DNA from: JAAFIP01 sp043769005
Lineage (GTDB): Bacteria > Pseudomonadota > Gammaproteobacteria > Burkholderiales > Burkholderiaceae_C
Length of the DNA stretch: 14,652 nt
Assembly: GCA_043769005.1 (NCBI GenBank)
Contig: JAYVJV010000120.1
Span: 1-14,652, forward strand
Direction of reading: 5' to 3'
The notes under the pieces were generated by a model that saw only the letters and a program-made list of their open reading frames with translations, made no database searches and was not told the DNA's origin. Made by a program: the position numbers and the translations under genes. This document shows positions 1 through 6,257 of the stretch, piece by piece; position 1 is the stretch's first letter; every line of letters starts with the position of its first letter.

Positions 1-747
1 GCGCAGGCCGGGGGACAGCACTTTGCTAAAGCTGCCGCAGTAGGCCAGGTAGGGGCGGGCTTCGGGCATGCTGTTGCTCAGCGCCATGATGCTGGGGGGT
101 GGCGGCTGGTCAAAATACAGCTCGCCATAGGGGTCGTCTTCTACCACCAGCACTTGGTGCTGCACGGCCAGTTGCAGGATTTTTTTGCGGCGCTCCAGCG
201 TCAGCATGGCACCGCTGGGGTTGCCAAAGCTGGGGATAAGGTAGACCAGCTTGGGCTTGTGCTGGATGATGAGTTGCTCTAGCTCGTCCACCTTGACACC
301 GTGCGCGTCAATCGGTGCGCTGATGAGGTCTGCGCCGTAGAGCTTGAAGCACTGGATGGTGGCTAAAAAGGTGGGGCCTTCGACGATGACTTTGTCGCCC
401 TCGCCGATCATGGTTTTGCCGATCAGGTCTAGCGCCTGCTGGCTGCCGGTGGTGGTGATGAGGCCGTCGGGCTGCACGCTAATGCCTTTGCTGGCCATGT
501 GCACGGCAATGGCTTCTTTGAGCGGTTGCCAGCCTTCGGTGGGGCCGTATTGCAGCACGGCCTGCGCTGCGGTGCCCGCCAGGGCCTGGCCGGTGGCTTC
601 GCGGATGCCCTCGACATCAAACAGCGCAGGGTCAGGAAAGCCACCCGCAAAGCTGATGATGCCGGGGCGGCCCAAAAGCTTGAAGATTTCGCGGATGGCG
701 GAGGTTTGGACGTTGGCGAGGCGGGGGGCGAAAGGCAGGGTAGGCAT
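1..747 (-). CDS. PLP-dependent aminotransferase, class I/II (LysN/2-aminoadipate aminotransferase-like), 3' truncated
   Basis: The reverse strand is open from ATG at 747 to the window edge, giving 249 codons with no stop, so the C-terminal part lies outside. The fragment has the fold-type I aminotransferase hallmarks in order: the N-terminal ISFAGGFPDP segment near residues 31-40, the QYGPTEGW substrate-loop region, TTGSQQALDL near 99-108, a PSFGNPSGA loop (the NPTG-like PLP-contact region), VVEDDPYGELYF (PLP-binding Asp) and YCGSFSKVLSPGLR, whose Lys242 is the expected Schiff-base lysine. The family transfers amino groups between amino acids (often 2-aminoadipate, aromatic or branched-chain) and 2-oxo acids in the cytoplasm. 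There is no N-terminal GntR winged helix, so this is a stand-alone enzyme and not a MocR regulator. No in-frame start lies close upstream and no clear Shine-Dalgarno is visible. It is divergent from the dienelactone hydrolase gene. Substrate is not assignable from sequence. Confidence 0.9.
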   Translation of the reverse strand, partial: MPTLPFAPRLANVQTSAIREIFKLLGRPGIISFAGGFPDPALFDVEGIREATGQALAGTAAQAVLQYGPTEGWQPLKEAIAVHMASKGISVQPDGLITTTGSQQALDLIGKTMIGEGDKVIVEGPTFLATIQCFKLYGADLISAPIDAHGVKVDELEQLIIQHKPKLVYLIPSFGNPSGAMLTLERRKKILQLAVQHQVLVVEDDPYGELYFDQPPPPSIMALSNSMPEARPYLAYCGSFSKVLSPGLR

Positions 748-908
748 GGGGTGGCGCGGCGTGTGGGTAGATGGAACTTGCAGTATGCACATTGTCGCAA
801 GTAATTGCAGGGTTTTACCCTGCTGCTTTGGGTGTTGATGAATTCACAGGGCAGGCCTGCTATGCTGTTGGCTTGGCAGTATTTTGCGGTTTTTATTGGA
901 GTTGCACG
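748..908. promoter_or_regulatory. divergent intergenic region with two GC-rich dyads
   Basis: This gap separates two divergent genes and should hold both promoters. I see no convincing -35/-10 pair. It contains a perfect 6-bp stem, GCAGGG/CCCTGC, at 807-823 with a 5-nt TTTTA loop, and a perfect 10-bp palindrome GCAGGCCTGC at 851-860. The two dyads share the half-site GCAGG. They could be operator half-sites for a shared regulator, but this is only inference. Confidence 0.3.
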
Positions 909-1886
909 ATGTCTTTAGCTACCACCCCACGCCTGACGGCGCAAGACTTTGACCAAGAGCTGTTGGTGTTGTTTGATGCCTATGTGCACGGCGGCATTGA
1001 CCGGCGCGGCTTTTTGCGTGGGGCCGAGCGGTTTGCCAAAGCGGGCATGACGGCGGCGGGCTTGCTGGCCGCACTCAGCCCCGACTTTGCGCGCGGCCAG
1101 CAGGTGCCCAAGGACGATGCGCGGCTGAAAATTGAGCGGCTGTCCTACCCCTCGCTCAATGGCACGGGCACGGTCAACGGCTATTTGTGCCGCCCAGCCA
1201 GCGCGGGCAGTGCCAAGCTGCCCACCATTTTGGTGGTGCATGAAAACCGGGGCCTGAACCCGCACATTGAAGACATTGCGCGGCGCATTGCGCTGGACGG
1301 CTACATGGCCTTGGCACCCGATGCCCTCACGCCGCTGGGCGGCTACCCCGGTGATGAAGACAAGGCCCGCGAGACCTTTGCCAAGTTGGACCAAAGCAAA
1401 ACCCGTGAAGATTTTGTGGCTGCAGTGGATTGGCTGAAAACTCGTAGCGACACGACCGGCAAGATCGGTGTGACGGGCTTTTGCTATGGCGGCGGCATTG
1501 CGCACATGCTGGCCACGCGCGTACCCGACCTGGCCGCAGCCGTGCCCTTTTATGGCAACCATCCGGCGGCGGGCGATGCGAGCAAGGTCAAAGCGCCTTT
1601 GCAAATTCACTTTGCTGGCGTGGACGAGCGCATCAATGCCGCCTGGCCTGCCTATGAGGCGGCCTTGAAAGCCGCAGGAGTAGCCCATGAAGCGCACACC
1701 TACCCAGGCACGCAGCACGGCTTTAACAACGACACCACACCGCGCTACGACGCAGCAGCGGCCAAACTGGCCTGGGAGCGGACGATGGCGTTCTTCAGGC
1801 AGCATCTGGTGGCGGTGGCGGCAACTGCCTTGCCGATGCCTGCTACGCCTGCCGCCCCTGCCAAGGCTACGCCTGAGGTGCATTGA
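909..1886 (+). CDS. dienelactone hydrolase family protein with Tat-type signal
   Basis: This is an alpha/beta hydrolase of the dienelactone hydrolase (carboxymethylenebutenolidase) family, 325 residues from ATG at 909. That start is chosen because GGAG lies at 898-901, 7 nt upstream; an earlier in-frame ATG at 771 would add 46 residues without family resemblance. The expected triad is visible: nucleophile Cys192 in GFCYGGG, Asp239 in AGVDERI and His270 in TQHGFNN. The HENRG segment at 111-115 matches the conserved Glu region of the family. Residues 31-37 read DRRGFLR, a twin-arginine motif, followed by a hydrophobic stretch (AGMTAAGLLAALS) and ARGQQ. This suggests export of the folded enzyme by Tat, although the N-region is long for a signal peptide. 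The C-terminal ~20 residues are Ala/Pro-rich and probably disordered. The family hydrolyses cyclic ester/lactone intermediates such as dienelactone; the true substrate is unknown. It is convergent with the hydratase gene at 1920-2705. Confidence 0.88.
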   Translation: MSLATTPRLTAQDFDQELLVLFDAYVHGGIDRRGFLRGAERFAKAGMTAAGLLAALSPDFARGQQVPKDDARLKIERLSYPSLNGTGTVNGYLCRPASAGSAKLPTILVVHENRGLNPHIEDIARRIALDGYMALAPDALTPLGGYPGDEDKARETFAKLDQSKTREDFVAAVDWLKTRSDTTGKIGVTGFCYGGGIAHMLATRVPDLAAAVPFYGNHPAAGDASKVKAPLQIHFAGVDERINAAWPAYEAALKAAGVAHEAHTYPGTQHGFNNDTTPRYDAAAAKLAWERTMAFFRQHLVAVAATALPMPATPAAPAKATPEVH

Positions 1887-1896
1887 GGTGAACTGA

Positions 1897-1913
1897 GGGC
1901 GCATTGCTCGCCC
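1897..1913. terminator. weak hairpin between convergent genes
   Basis: GGGCG (1897-1901) and CGCCC (1909-1913) form a 5-bp stem with a 7-nt loop in the 33-nt gap between two convergent stop codons. There is no T-tract on either side, so if it ends transcription it is a weak or assisted terminator. The position is the main support. Confidence 0.25.
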
Positions 1914-1919
1914 ACGCTG

Positions 1920-2705
1920 CTAGATAAAAGCCAGCTCCAGCCGGGCTAGGGGCGCATCAAAATCCGCAGCCCAGGTTTGGCCCTCTTTGACGGGCCAGGC
2001 ATCGGTCCAGGTGCCAGTGGTGATGACATCGCCGCTTTGCAGGCGTGGTGCACCGGGGCATTGGCTTAACTCGTTTGCAAAATGCAGCAGGGCATGCAAC
2101 GGGTCGTCCAGCACGGCGGCACCTGCGCCACTGTCTACCACCTTGGCATCTTGGCTCAGGCGTACTTGGGTGGCGGCCAGCCGGGCGCACAAGGCTTGCG
2201 CGCTGGCCGCCAGTTCGCGCACGGGCAGCTTTTGCCCTACCAACAGGCGGGCGTGCAGGCCGCCATCGGCAATGGTGTCGGCAGCGGCAAACTTCCAGTC
2301 GGCCTGGTGCGACTGCACGATTTCAAAGCCGGGGGCCAGCCAGTCGATGCAGGCAAACAGGTCGTCCAGCGTGGCGTGGGCAGGCGGCGCAGCGCGCAGG
2401 CCAAACACGGTCTCGGGCTCGATGCGGGGCTGGCACAGGCCAGCCAGCGCAATGCTGCCTTGCTCCTGGCAAAACTGCAGCGTGCTGCTGTAGACCGTGC
2501 CCCAGATGGGCGCAAACACGTTGTAGCGCGGCCAGATGCTGCGGTTGGTAAAGCCTATTTTGTAGCCTCGGGGCTGCTCACCGCGCGCCACGCGCAGCGC
2601 ACGCACTTGCAGGGCGCGCTGGTAGGCGCTGGGCACATCCAGGCCCGAGGCGGTGGGCCAAAGCTGGGCGCTGTCGTAGTGGGCCAGTAGTGCTGTAGGT
2701 GTCAT
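1920..2705 (-). CDS. 2-keto-4-pentenoate hydratase family protein (fumarylacetoacetase fold)
   Basis: The product is 261 residues, close to MhpD/HpcG/DmpE-type hydratases and 4-oxalocrotonate decarboxylases. ATG at 2705 is chosen because a perfect AGGAGG lies at 2713-2718 with a 7-nt spacer; the frame stays open upstream to 2771, but that extension has no family resemblance. Family features visible are RGYKIGFTN with Lys49, the acidic metal-ligand pair Glu96/Glu98 in RIEPETVFGL, Glu128 in APGFEIVQSH, DTIADGGLHARLLVG near 143-157, and the C-terminal VITTGTWTDAWPV segment near 230. Members add water to (or decarboxylate) 2-hydroxy-dienoates formed by meta-cleavage of aromatics, using Mg2+ or Mn2+, in the cytoplasm. 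No other meta-pathway gene is adjacent, so hydratase versus decarboxylase and the substrate cannot be decided. Its 3' end faces the dienelactone hydrolase gene, and its 5' end diverges from prmB. Confidence 0.87.
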   Translation of the reverse strand: MTPTALLAHYDSAQLWPTASGLDVPSAYQRALQVRALRVARGEQPRGYKIGFTNRSIWPRYNVFAPIWGTVYSSTLQFCQEQGSIALAGLCQPRIEPETVFGLRAAPPAHATLDDLFACIDWLAPGFEIVQSHQADWKFAAADTIADGGLHARLLVGQKLPVRELAASAQALCARLAATQVRLSQDAKVVDSGAGAAVLDDPLHALLHFANELSQCPGAPRLQSGDVITTGTWTDAWPVKEGQTWAADFDAPLARLELAFI

Positions 2706-2791
2706 GGTTGATCCTCCTGTAGCGCAATGGTGGCACAAAAATGCCCTGCCGGGCAGCCGCGTCCTGTACACGCTCCGTACAATCAGCGGCT
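2706..2791. promoter_or_regulatory. divergent hydratase/prmB intergenic region
   Basis: This is an 86-nt gap between divergent starts. It holds the hydratase Shine-Dalgarno (2713-2718, minus strand), a small hairpin TGCCC/GGGCA at 2742-2755 with a 4-nt loop, and a -10-like TACAAT at 2778-2783 on the plus strand. The last would put the prmB transcript start almost on its ATG at 2792. No matching -35 is evident, so the promoter call is weak. Confidence 0.3.
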
Positions 2792-3691
2792 ATGACTGTG
2801 ATTGACCTGATAGAACAATGCGCAAAGCAACTCGATGCCGCTGGCGTGGCCTACGGGCACGGCACGGCCAATGCATTTGACGAGGCTGCCTGGCTGGTGC
2901 TGTGGTCGCTCCAATTGCCGCTGGATGACCTGAATTCAGTAGAAAAAATGCCTGTAACCCAATCAGAACATGCGCGAGCAGCTAGCTTAATCATAGCAAG
3001 AATTAGCAGCCGCAAGCCCGCTGCTTACCTCACGCAAGAGGCCTGGCTGCAAGGCGTGGCGTTTTATGTAGACGAGCGGGTGATTGTGCCGCGCAGCTTT
3101 ATTGCCGAGCTGCTGGCCGACGGCGGCATCGACCCCTGGTTGAGCGACCACACCCGCAAGGTACTGGACCTATGCACCGGTAACGCCAGCCTGGCCGTAC
3201 TGGCGGCCATGGCCTACCCTGATGTCATGGTGGACGCGGCCGACATCAGCGCCGATGCATTGGCCGTGGCGCAGATCAATATCAGCAAACACGCGCTGGC
3301 CCATCGCATCACCAGCATCGCCTCGGACGGCTTGGCTCAATGCACTGGCCCCTACGACCTGGTGCTGTGCAATCCGCCTTATGTCAACAGCCACAGCATG
3401 GCTCAGTTGCCCGCCGAATACCTGGCCGAGCCGCAGATTGCCCTGGCCGGCGGCGCGGACGGCATGGATTTCATCCGGCCACTGCTGCGCGAATTGCCCG
3501 CCAAAATGACGGCCCAGGCGGTGTTGGTGCTGGAGATCGGTAACGAGCGCGCATACTTTGAGCAAGCGTTTCCCAAGCTTGAACCTGTCTGGTTGGACAC
3601 CAGCGCAGGGGAAGACCAAGTCCTTTTACTTACTCGGGACGATTTAGTGTCGTTAGGAGGGTACAGCCGACGTGACTTACAGCACGTATAG
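2792..3691 (+). CDS. prmB: 50S ribosomal protein L3 N5-glutamine methyltransferase
   Basis: PrmB methylates the side-chain amide of a glutamine in ribosomal protein L3 using S-adenosylmethionine. The product is 299 residues from ATG at 2792 (E. coli PrmB is about 310); an upstream in-frame start at 2741 lies in the divergent promoter region and is rejected. Sequence support: PAAYLTQEAW and FYVDERVIVPRSF (77-103) match the PrmB N-terminal domain, LDLCTG near 125-130 is SAM motif I, and DLVLCNPPYVN (189-199) carries the NPPY motif of amide/amine N-methyltransferases. The following LPAEYLAEPQIALAGGADGMDFIRPLL is the PrmB-type block. Odd points: motif I continues as CTGNASLAVL rather than the usual CTGSG-type glycine-rich form, and residues about 51-70 are encoded by a copy of a dispersed repeat (2943-2999). 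PrmC is the closest alternative, but the VDERVIVPRS and LPAEY blocks favour PrmB. Confidence 0.92.
   Translation: MTVIDLIEQCAKQLDAAGVAYGHGTANAFDEAAWLVLWSLQLPLDDLNSVEKMPVTQSEHARAASLIIARISSRKPAAYLTQEAWLQGVAFYVDERVIVPRSFIAELLADGGIDPWLSDHTRKVLDLCTGNASLAVLAAMAYPDVMVDAADISADALAVAQINISKHALAHRITSIASDGLAQCTGPYDLVLCNPPYVNSHSMAQLPAEYLAEPQIALAGGADGMDFIRPLLRELPAKMTAQAVLVLEIGNERAYFEQAFPKLEPVWLDTSAGEDQVLLLTRDDLVSLGGYSRRDLQHV
2943..2999 (-). repeat. intragenic dispersed element, copy D (in prmB)
   Basis: Read on the minus strand, this stretch begins TTGCTATGATTAAGC, has the core TAGCTGCTCGCGC, and continues with ATGTTCTGATTGGGTTACAG and a GGCATTTTTT tail. It matches copy B in hscB over the core plus about 24 of the next 34 positions by my hand alignment, and shares GCTAT-(8 nt)-TAGCTGCT with copy C in hscA at the same spacing. 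It encodes residues about 51-70 of PrmB with codons unusual for this GC-rich window (TTA, ATA, AGA nearby). From memory of E. coli PrmB the protein is not lengthened here. Confidence 0.6.
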
Positions 3692-3751
3692 GCCTATTCA
3701 CCTGCTGGATACCCGATATCAAACGTAAAATTTCGTTAACTATAGTCGTTG

Positions 3752-3784
3752 GTTGGTGTAGTGCCAACAGTTTTGTTGGGCAAC
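3752..3784. promoter_or_regulatory. alternating GTTGG/CCAAC arms upstream of the kinase gene
   Basis: GTTGG at 3752-3756, CCAAC at 3764-3768 and GTTGG at 3775-3779, running into GTTGGGCAAC at 3775-3784, can form mutually exclusive small hairpins just 5' of the kinase ATG at 3798. The surrounding 3692-3797 gap is AT-richer than its neighbours and should contain the kinase promoter, but no clear -35/-10 pair or Shine-Dalgarno is seen. This is an operator or leader structure at best. Confidence 0.25.
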
Positions 3785-3797
3785 TCCTTTTAATTTC

Positions 3798-6161
3798 ATG
3801 TCAGACCGCGCGCTCATTACCAAAAAACTAGGCCGCTACGACGTCATCCGCGTGCTGGGCAAGGGCGCGATGGGCGTGGTGTACGAAGCGCGCGACCCCA
3901 ACCTGAACCGCAAGGTGGCCATTAAAACGGTGCGGGTCAACAGCCTGACCAAAGATGAAGCCGCCGAGTACGAGCTGCGCTTTCGCACCGAGGCGCATTC
4001 TGCCGCCCGCTTGCAGCACCCCAATATCGTCAGCGTCTACGACTCGGACCGCGATGGCGACACCCCGTTTCTGGTAATGGAGTTTGTCAAAGGCGAGGAC
4101 CTCAAGCACTACCTGGATACGGGCCAGCGCTACACCCTAGACCAGTCCAGCCGCATGGTGCGGGATTTGCTCTCGGCGCTGGACTACGCGCACCAGCGCA
4201 AGATCATCCACCGTGACATCAAACCTGCCAACCTGTTGATCGAAGCCGATGGCCGGGTCAAACTCACCGATTTTGGTGTTGCCCGTATCCAGGACTCGGG
4301 CGAGGCCACCCGTACCCAGGGCGGCGTGGTGGGCACGCTGAAATACATGTCCCCCGAGCAGGTGGAAGGCAAGTCGGTCGATGCTTCGTCTGACTTGTTC
4401 TCGGCTGGTATCGTGCTGTACCAGCTGCTGACGGACCGTCGTCCGTTTGATGGGGACAGTTATTTCTCTATCGTCAGCGCGATCAACAGCTACGATCCGC
4501 CTGCGCCCAGCAGCATTAACGCCCTCTTGCCCCCGGCAATTGATGCCGTTGTAGCGCGGGCGCTGGCTAAGGATAAAAGCCAGCGTTTTGCGACGGCGCA
4601 AGAGTTTTCATCCGCATTGCAAGCCGCTGCACGCCAGGCAGACCCCACCATTACACCCTCGGCCAACCCGTTCAAAGTCATCGAGCCGATGCCCACCGAT
4701 GGGCGCGAGCGCAGCGGCTCCAGCAGCCGAACGAATGCCAGTATCACGGGCGGCACCTTCGGTGGCAACCTGGTCGCCCAAGAGTTGGAGCTGGTGTACT
4801 GGAAAGACATCAAGGACAGCGGTGACCGTGAAGACCTGGAAGGCTTTTTAGTTCGTTTCCCCGAAGGAGTGTATGCCGACTTGGCTAAACGCCGCCTCAA
4901 GCGCTTGATGGAAGGCCGTGTGGGAGAAAAAACTGCACCTTACGAAGCAACGCTCGTATCGGCATCGACTGAAGCACCGCCCGTCAAAAAACCTGATGCC
5001 ACCCCTGCTGACTACATCATTACCGTGCCCGTGTCTGCCGTACAGCCCCCATCCATCCCGGTGGATTTGCATTTAAGTACCGTGGCAGGTGTAAAAGCAG
5101 CGATAGCGGACGATACCAATCCATTGGTACCTGCGCCCTTGTCTACCGGGACAGCTGCAACTCCAACGACAGATCTGCTAGCGCCCAATGCAGCACTTGC
5201 CGCACAGACGGTGAAGCCTGTGCCACAGCCCGCCAAGGTCGATGTCGCTCCCACCATCCAGGTGCCCTCACTAACGCAAGCCTGGCCCAAGGCGACACCT
5301 AAATCTGAAGCAGAGCCAGCCAAGTCCGTTGAAAAATCAACCCCAACAGCCACCAGCCTCCCAACCAAGAAGGCTCCAGCCGGCAAGCAAAGCAAAGTCG
5401 GTTGGCTAGCTGGCGCTGGCGTTGCGGCCTTGGTACTCGCGATCTCTTGGGCATGGATGGGCACCGGCTCCAAGTCTACTTCTGGCACTGCAGCGCTTAG
5501 CAAAGATGCCCCAACGAGCACCTTTAAATCTACCACCGAACTGGCCAAACCTACTACAGCGGCGGCCACGACACCCACTCTCATCTTGACAGAAACGGCG
5601 AGCAGCGCAGATCCATCCACCACTGCAGCCGCCATGGTTGCGGCGAAAGCCTCCTCGGTTGCCAGCAGCGCAGCCACGAGCGTTGCTTTATCAAATGCCA
5701 CGCAACCTAGCCTCACTACGTCCAGCCCAACTTCGACCAAAGCCGCTAAAACCGCCACAACCAAGCTCAGTCCCAAGCCAGCCACCACGGCCAGTGGCGG
5801 GCTCACCGAGACCATGCAGCGCTCCATCGCTGTAACCGCACCAACGCAATCCACGACCGCATCGACACCGGGTATCAGCGCTCCCTACAAACTGGAAAAT
5901 CCACCCCACAGTACATCCGCGCAAAACACTAGCAGGCCAGCTCCTGCACCCCATCCAGCAACGGCAGTTGCGCATTCTGCGCACAACACCCCAGCCCACC
6001 AGCCCGCAGGCCCCAGAGAGGCCTGCGAGGGTAAAATCTTGTTCGCTTATGGTGCCTGTTTGATCGAGCAATGTGAGCGATCGACTTACTACAACCATCC
6101 CGTTTGCATCGAACGACGTGCGCAAGACGCGCAGCGCAAAGCCATAGAAGCGAACCGCTAG
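3798..6161 (+). CDS. membrane-anchored Hanks-type serine/threonine protein kinase
   Basis: The product is 787 residues. Residues about 12-275 are a complete kinase domain: glycine loop GKGAMG (21-26), ATP lysine in VAIK (Lys43), helix-C Glu65 likely, catalytic HRDIKPAN (138-145, Asp140), DFG (158-160), and a GTLKYMSPEQ activation segment with SPE at 185-187. All catalytic residues are present, so it should be active. Residues 328-370 form a short module, LVYWKDIKDS...FPEGVYADLAKRRL, of the WxxI-DS type. Residues about 536-555 (WLAGAGVAALVLAISWAWMG) are one transmembrane helix, so the kinase domain is cytoplasmic. Residues about 556-735 are an Ala/Ser/Thr/Pro-rich low-complexity stalk, followed by a four-Cys tail (Cys743, 754, 759, 770) presumably in the periplasm. 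No PASTA or other known sensor is recognised. It is monocistronic as far as seen, and no cognate phosphatase or substrate gene is nearby. Confidence 0.93.
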   Translation: MSDRALITKKLGRYDVIRVLGKGAMGVVYEARDPNLNRKVAIKTVRVNSLTKDEAAEYELRFRTEAHSAARLQHPNIVSVYDSDRDGDTPFLVMEFVKGEDLKHYLDTGQRYTLDQSSRMVRDLLSALDYAHQRKIIHRDIKPANLLIEADGRVKLTDFGVARIQDSGEATRTQGGVVGTLKYMSPEQVEGKSVDASSDLFSAGIVLYQLLTDRRPFDGDSYFSIVSAINSYDPPAPSSINALLPPAIDAVVARALAKDKSQRFATAQEFSSALQAAARQADPTITPSANPFKVIEPMPTDGRERSGSSSRTNASITGGTFGGNLVAQELELVYWKDIKDSGDREDLEGFLVRFPEGVYADLAKRRLKRLMEGRVGEKTAPYEATLVSASTEAPPVKKPDATPADYIITVPVSAVQPPSIPVDLHLSTVAGVKAAIADDTNPLVPAPLSTGTAATPTTDLLAPNAALAAQTVKPVPQPAKVDVAPTIQVPSLTQAWPKATPKSEAEPAKSVEKSTPTATSLPTKKAPAGKQSKVGWLAGAGVAALVLAISWAWMGTGSKSTSGTAALSKDAPTSTFKSTTELAKPTTAAATTPTLILTETASSADPSTTAAAMVAAKASSVASSAATSVALSNATQPSLTTSSPTSTKAAKTATTKLSPKPATTASGGLTETMQRSIAVTAPTQSTTASTPGISAPYKLENPPHSTSAQNTSRPAPAPHPATAVAHSAHNTPAHQPAGPREACEGKILFAYGACLIEQCERSTYYNHPVCIERRAQDAQRKAIEANR

Positions 6162-6164
6162 AGC

Positions 6165-6191
6165 CTGGGCTGTAAAAGAATTTCGGCCCAG
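6165..6191 (+). terminator. possible weak stem-loop after the kinase gene
   Basis: CTGGGC (6165-6170) pairs with GCCCAG (6186-6191) across a 15-nt AT-rich loop, right after the kinase stop. No U-tract follows, so it is not a canonical intrinsic terminator. The rest of the 6162-6257 gap holds a -10-like GATAAT at 6209-6214 without a -35 and a perfect palindrome GCAGCGCTGC at 6237-6246. Confidence 0.2.
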
Positions 6192-6257
6192 AGTCTTAGC
6201 CAATAGCGGATAATCTAGGGTTTTCCCCGAGGCAGCGCAGCGCTGCATGGCCCGTGC

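Noticed and set aside
915..1904. Long open frame antisense to the dienelactone hydrolase gene
   Set aside because: It mirrors a well-supported coding gene, has low-complexity Arg/Gly/His-rich sequence and no recognisable domain; a shadow produced by GC-rich codon bias.
2741..2791. Upstream in-frame start for prmB
   Set aside because: It would add 17 residues lying in the divergent promoter gap with no family match; ATG at 2792 gives a PrmB-like N-terminus.
5161..5200. CTGCTAGCGC in the kinase stalk as another dispersed-element copy
   Set aside because: It resembles the core only; the TGCTAT block and the tail are absent, so it is indistinguishable from chance.
5012..5854. Antisense 280-codon frame that looks like a hydrophobic Val/Ala-rich membrane protein
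   Set aside because: It is the complement of the Ala/Ser/Thr-rich kinase stalk; the hydrophobic composition follows from complementing GCx/ACx codons. No ribosome binding site or family resemblance.
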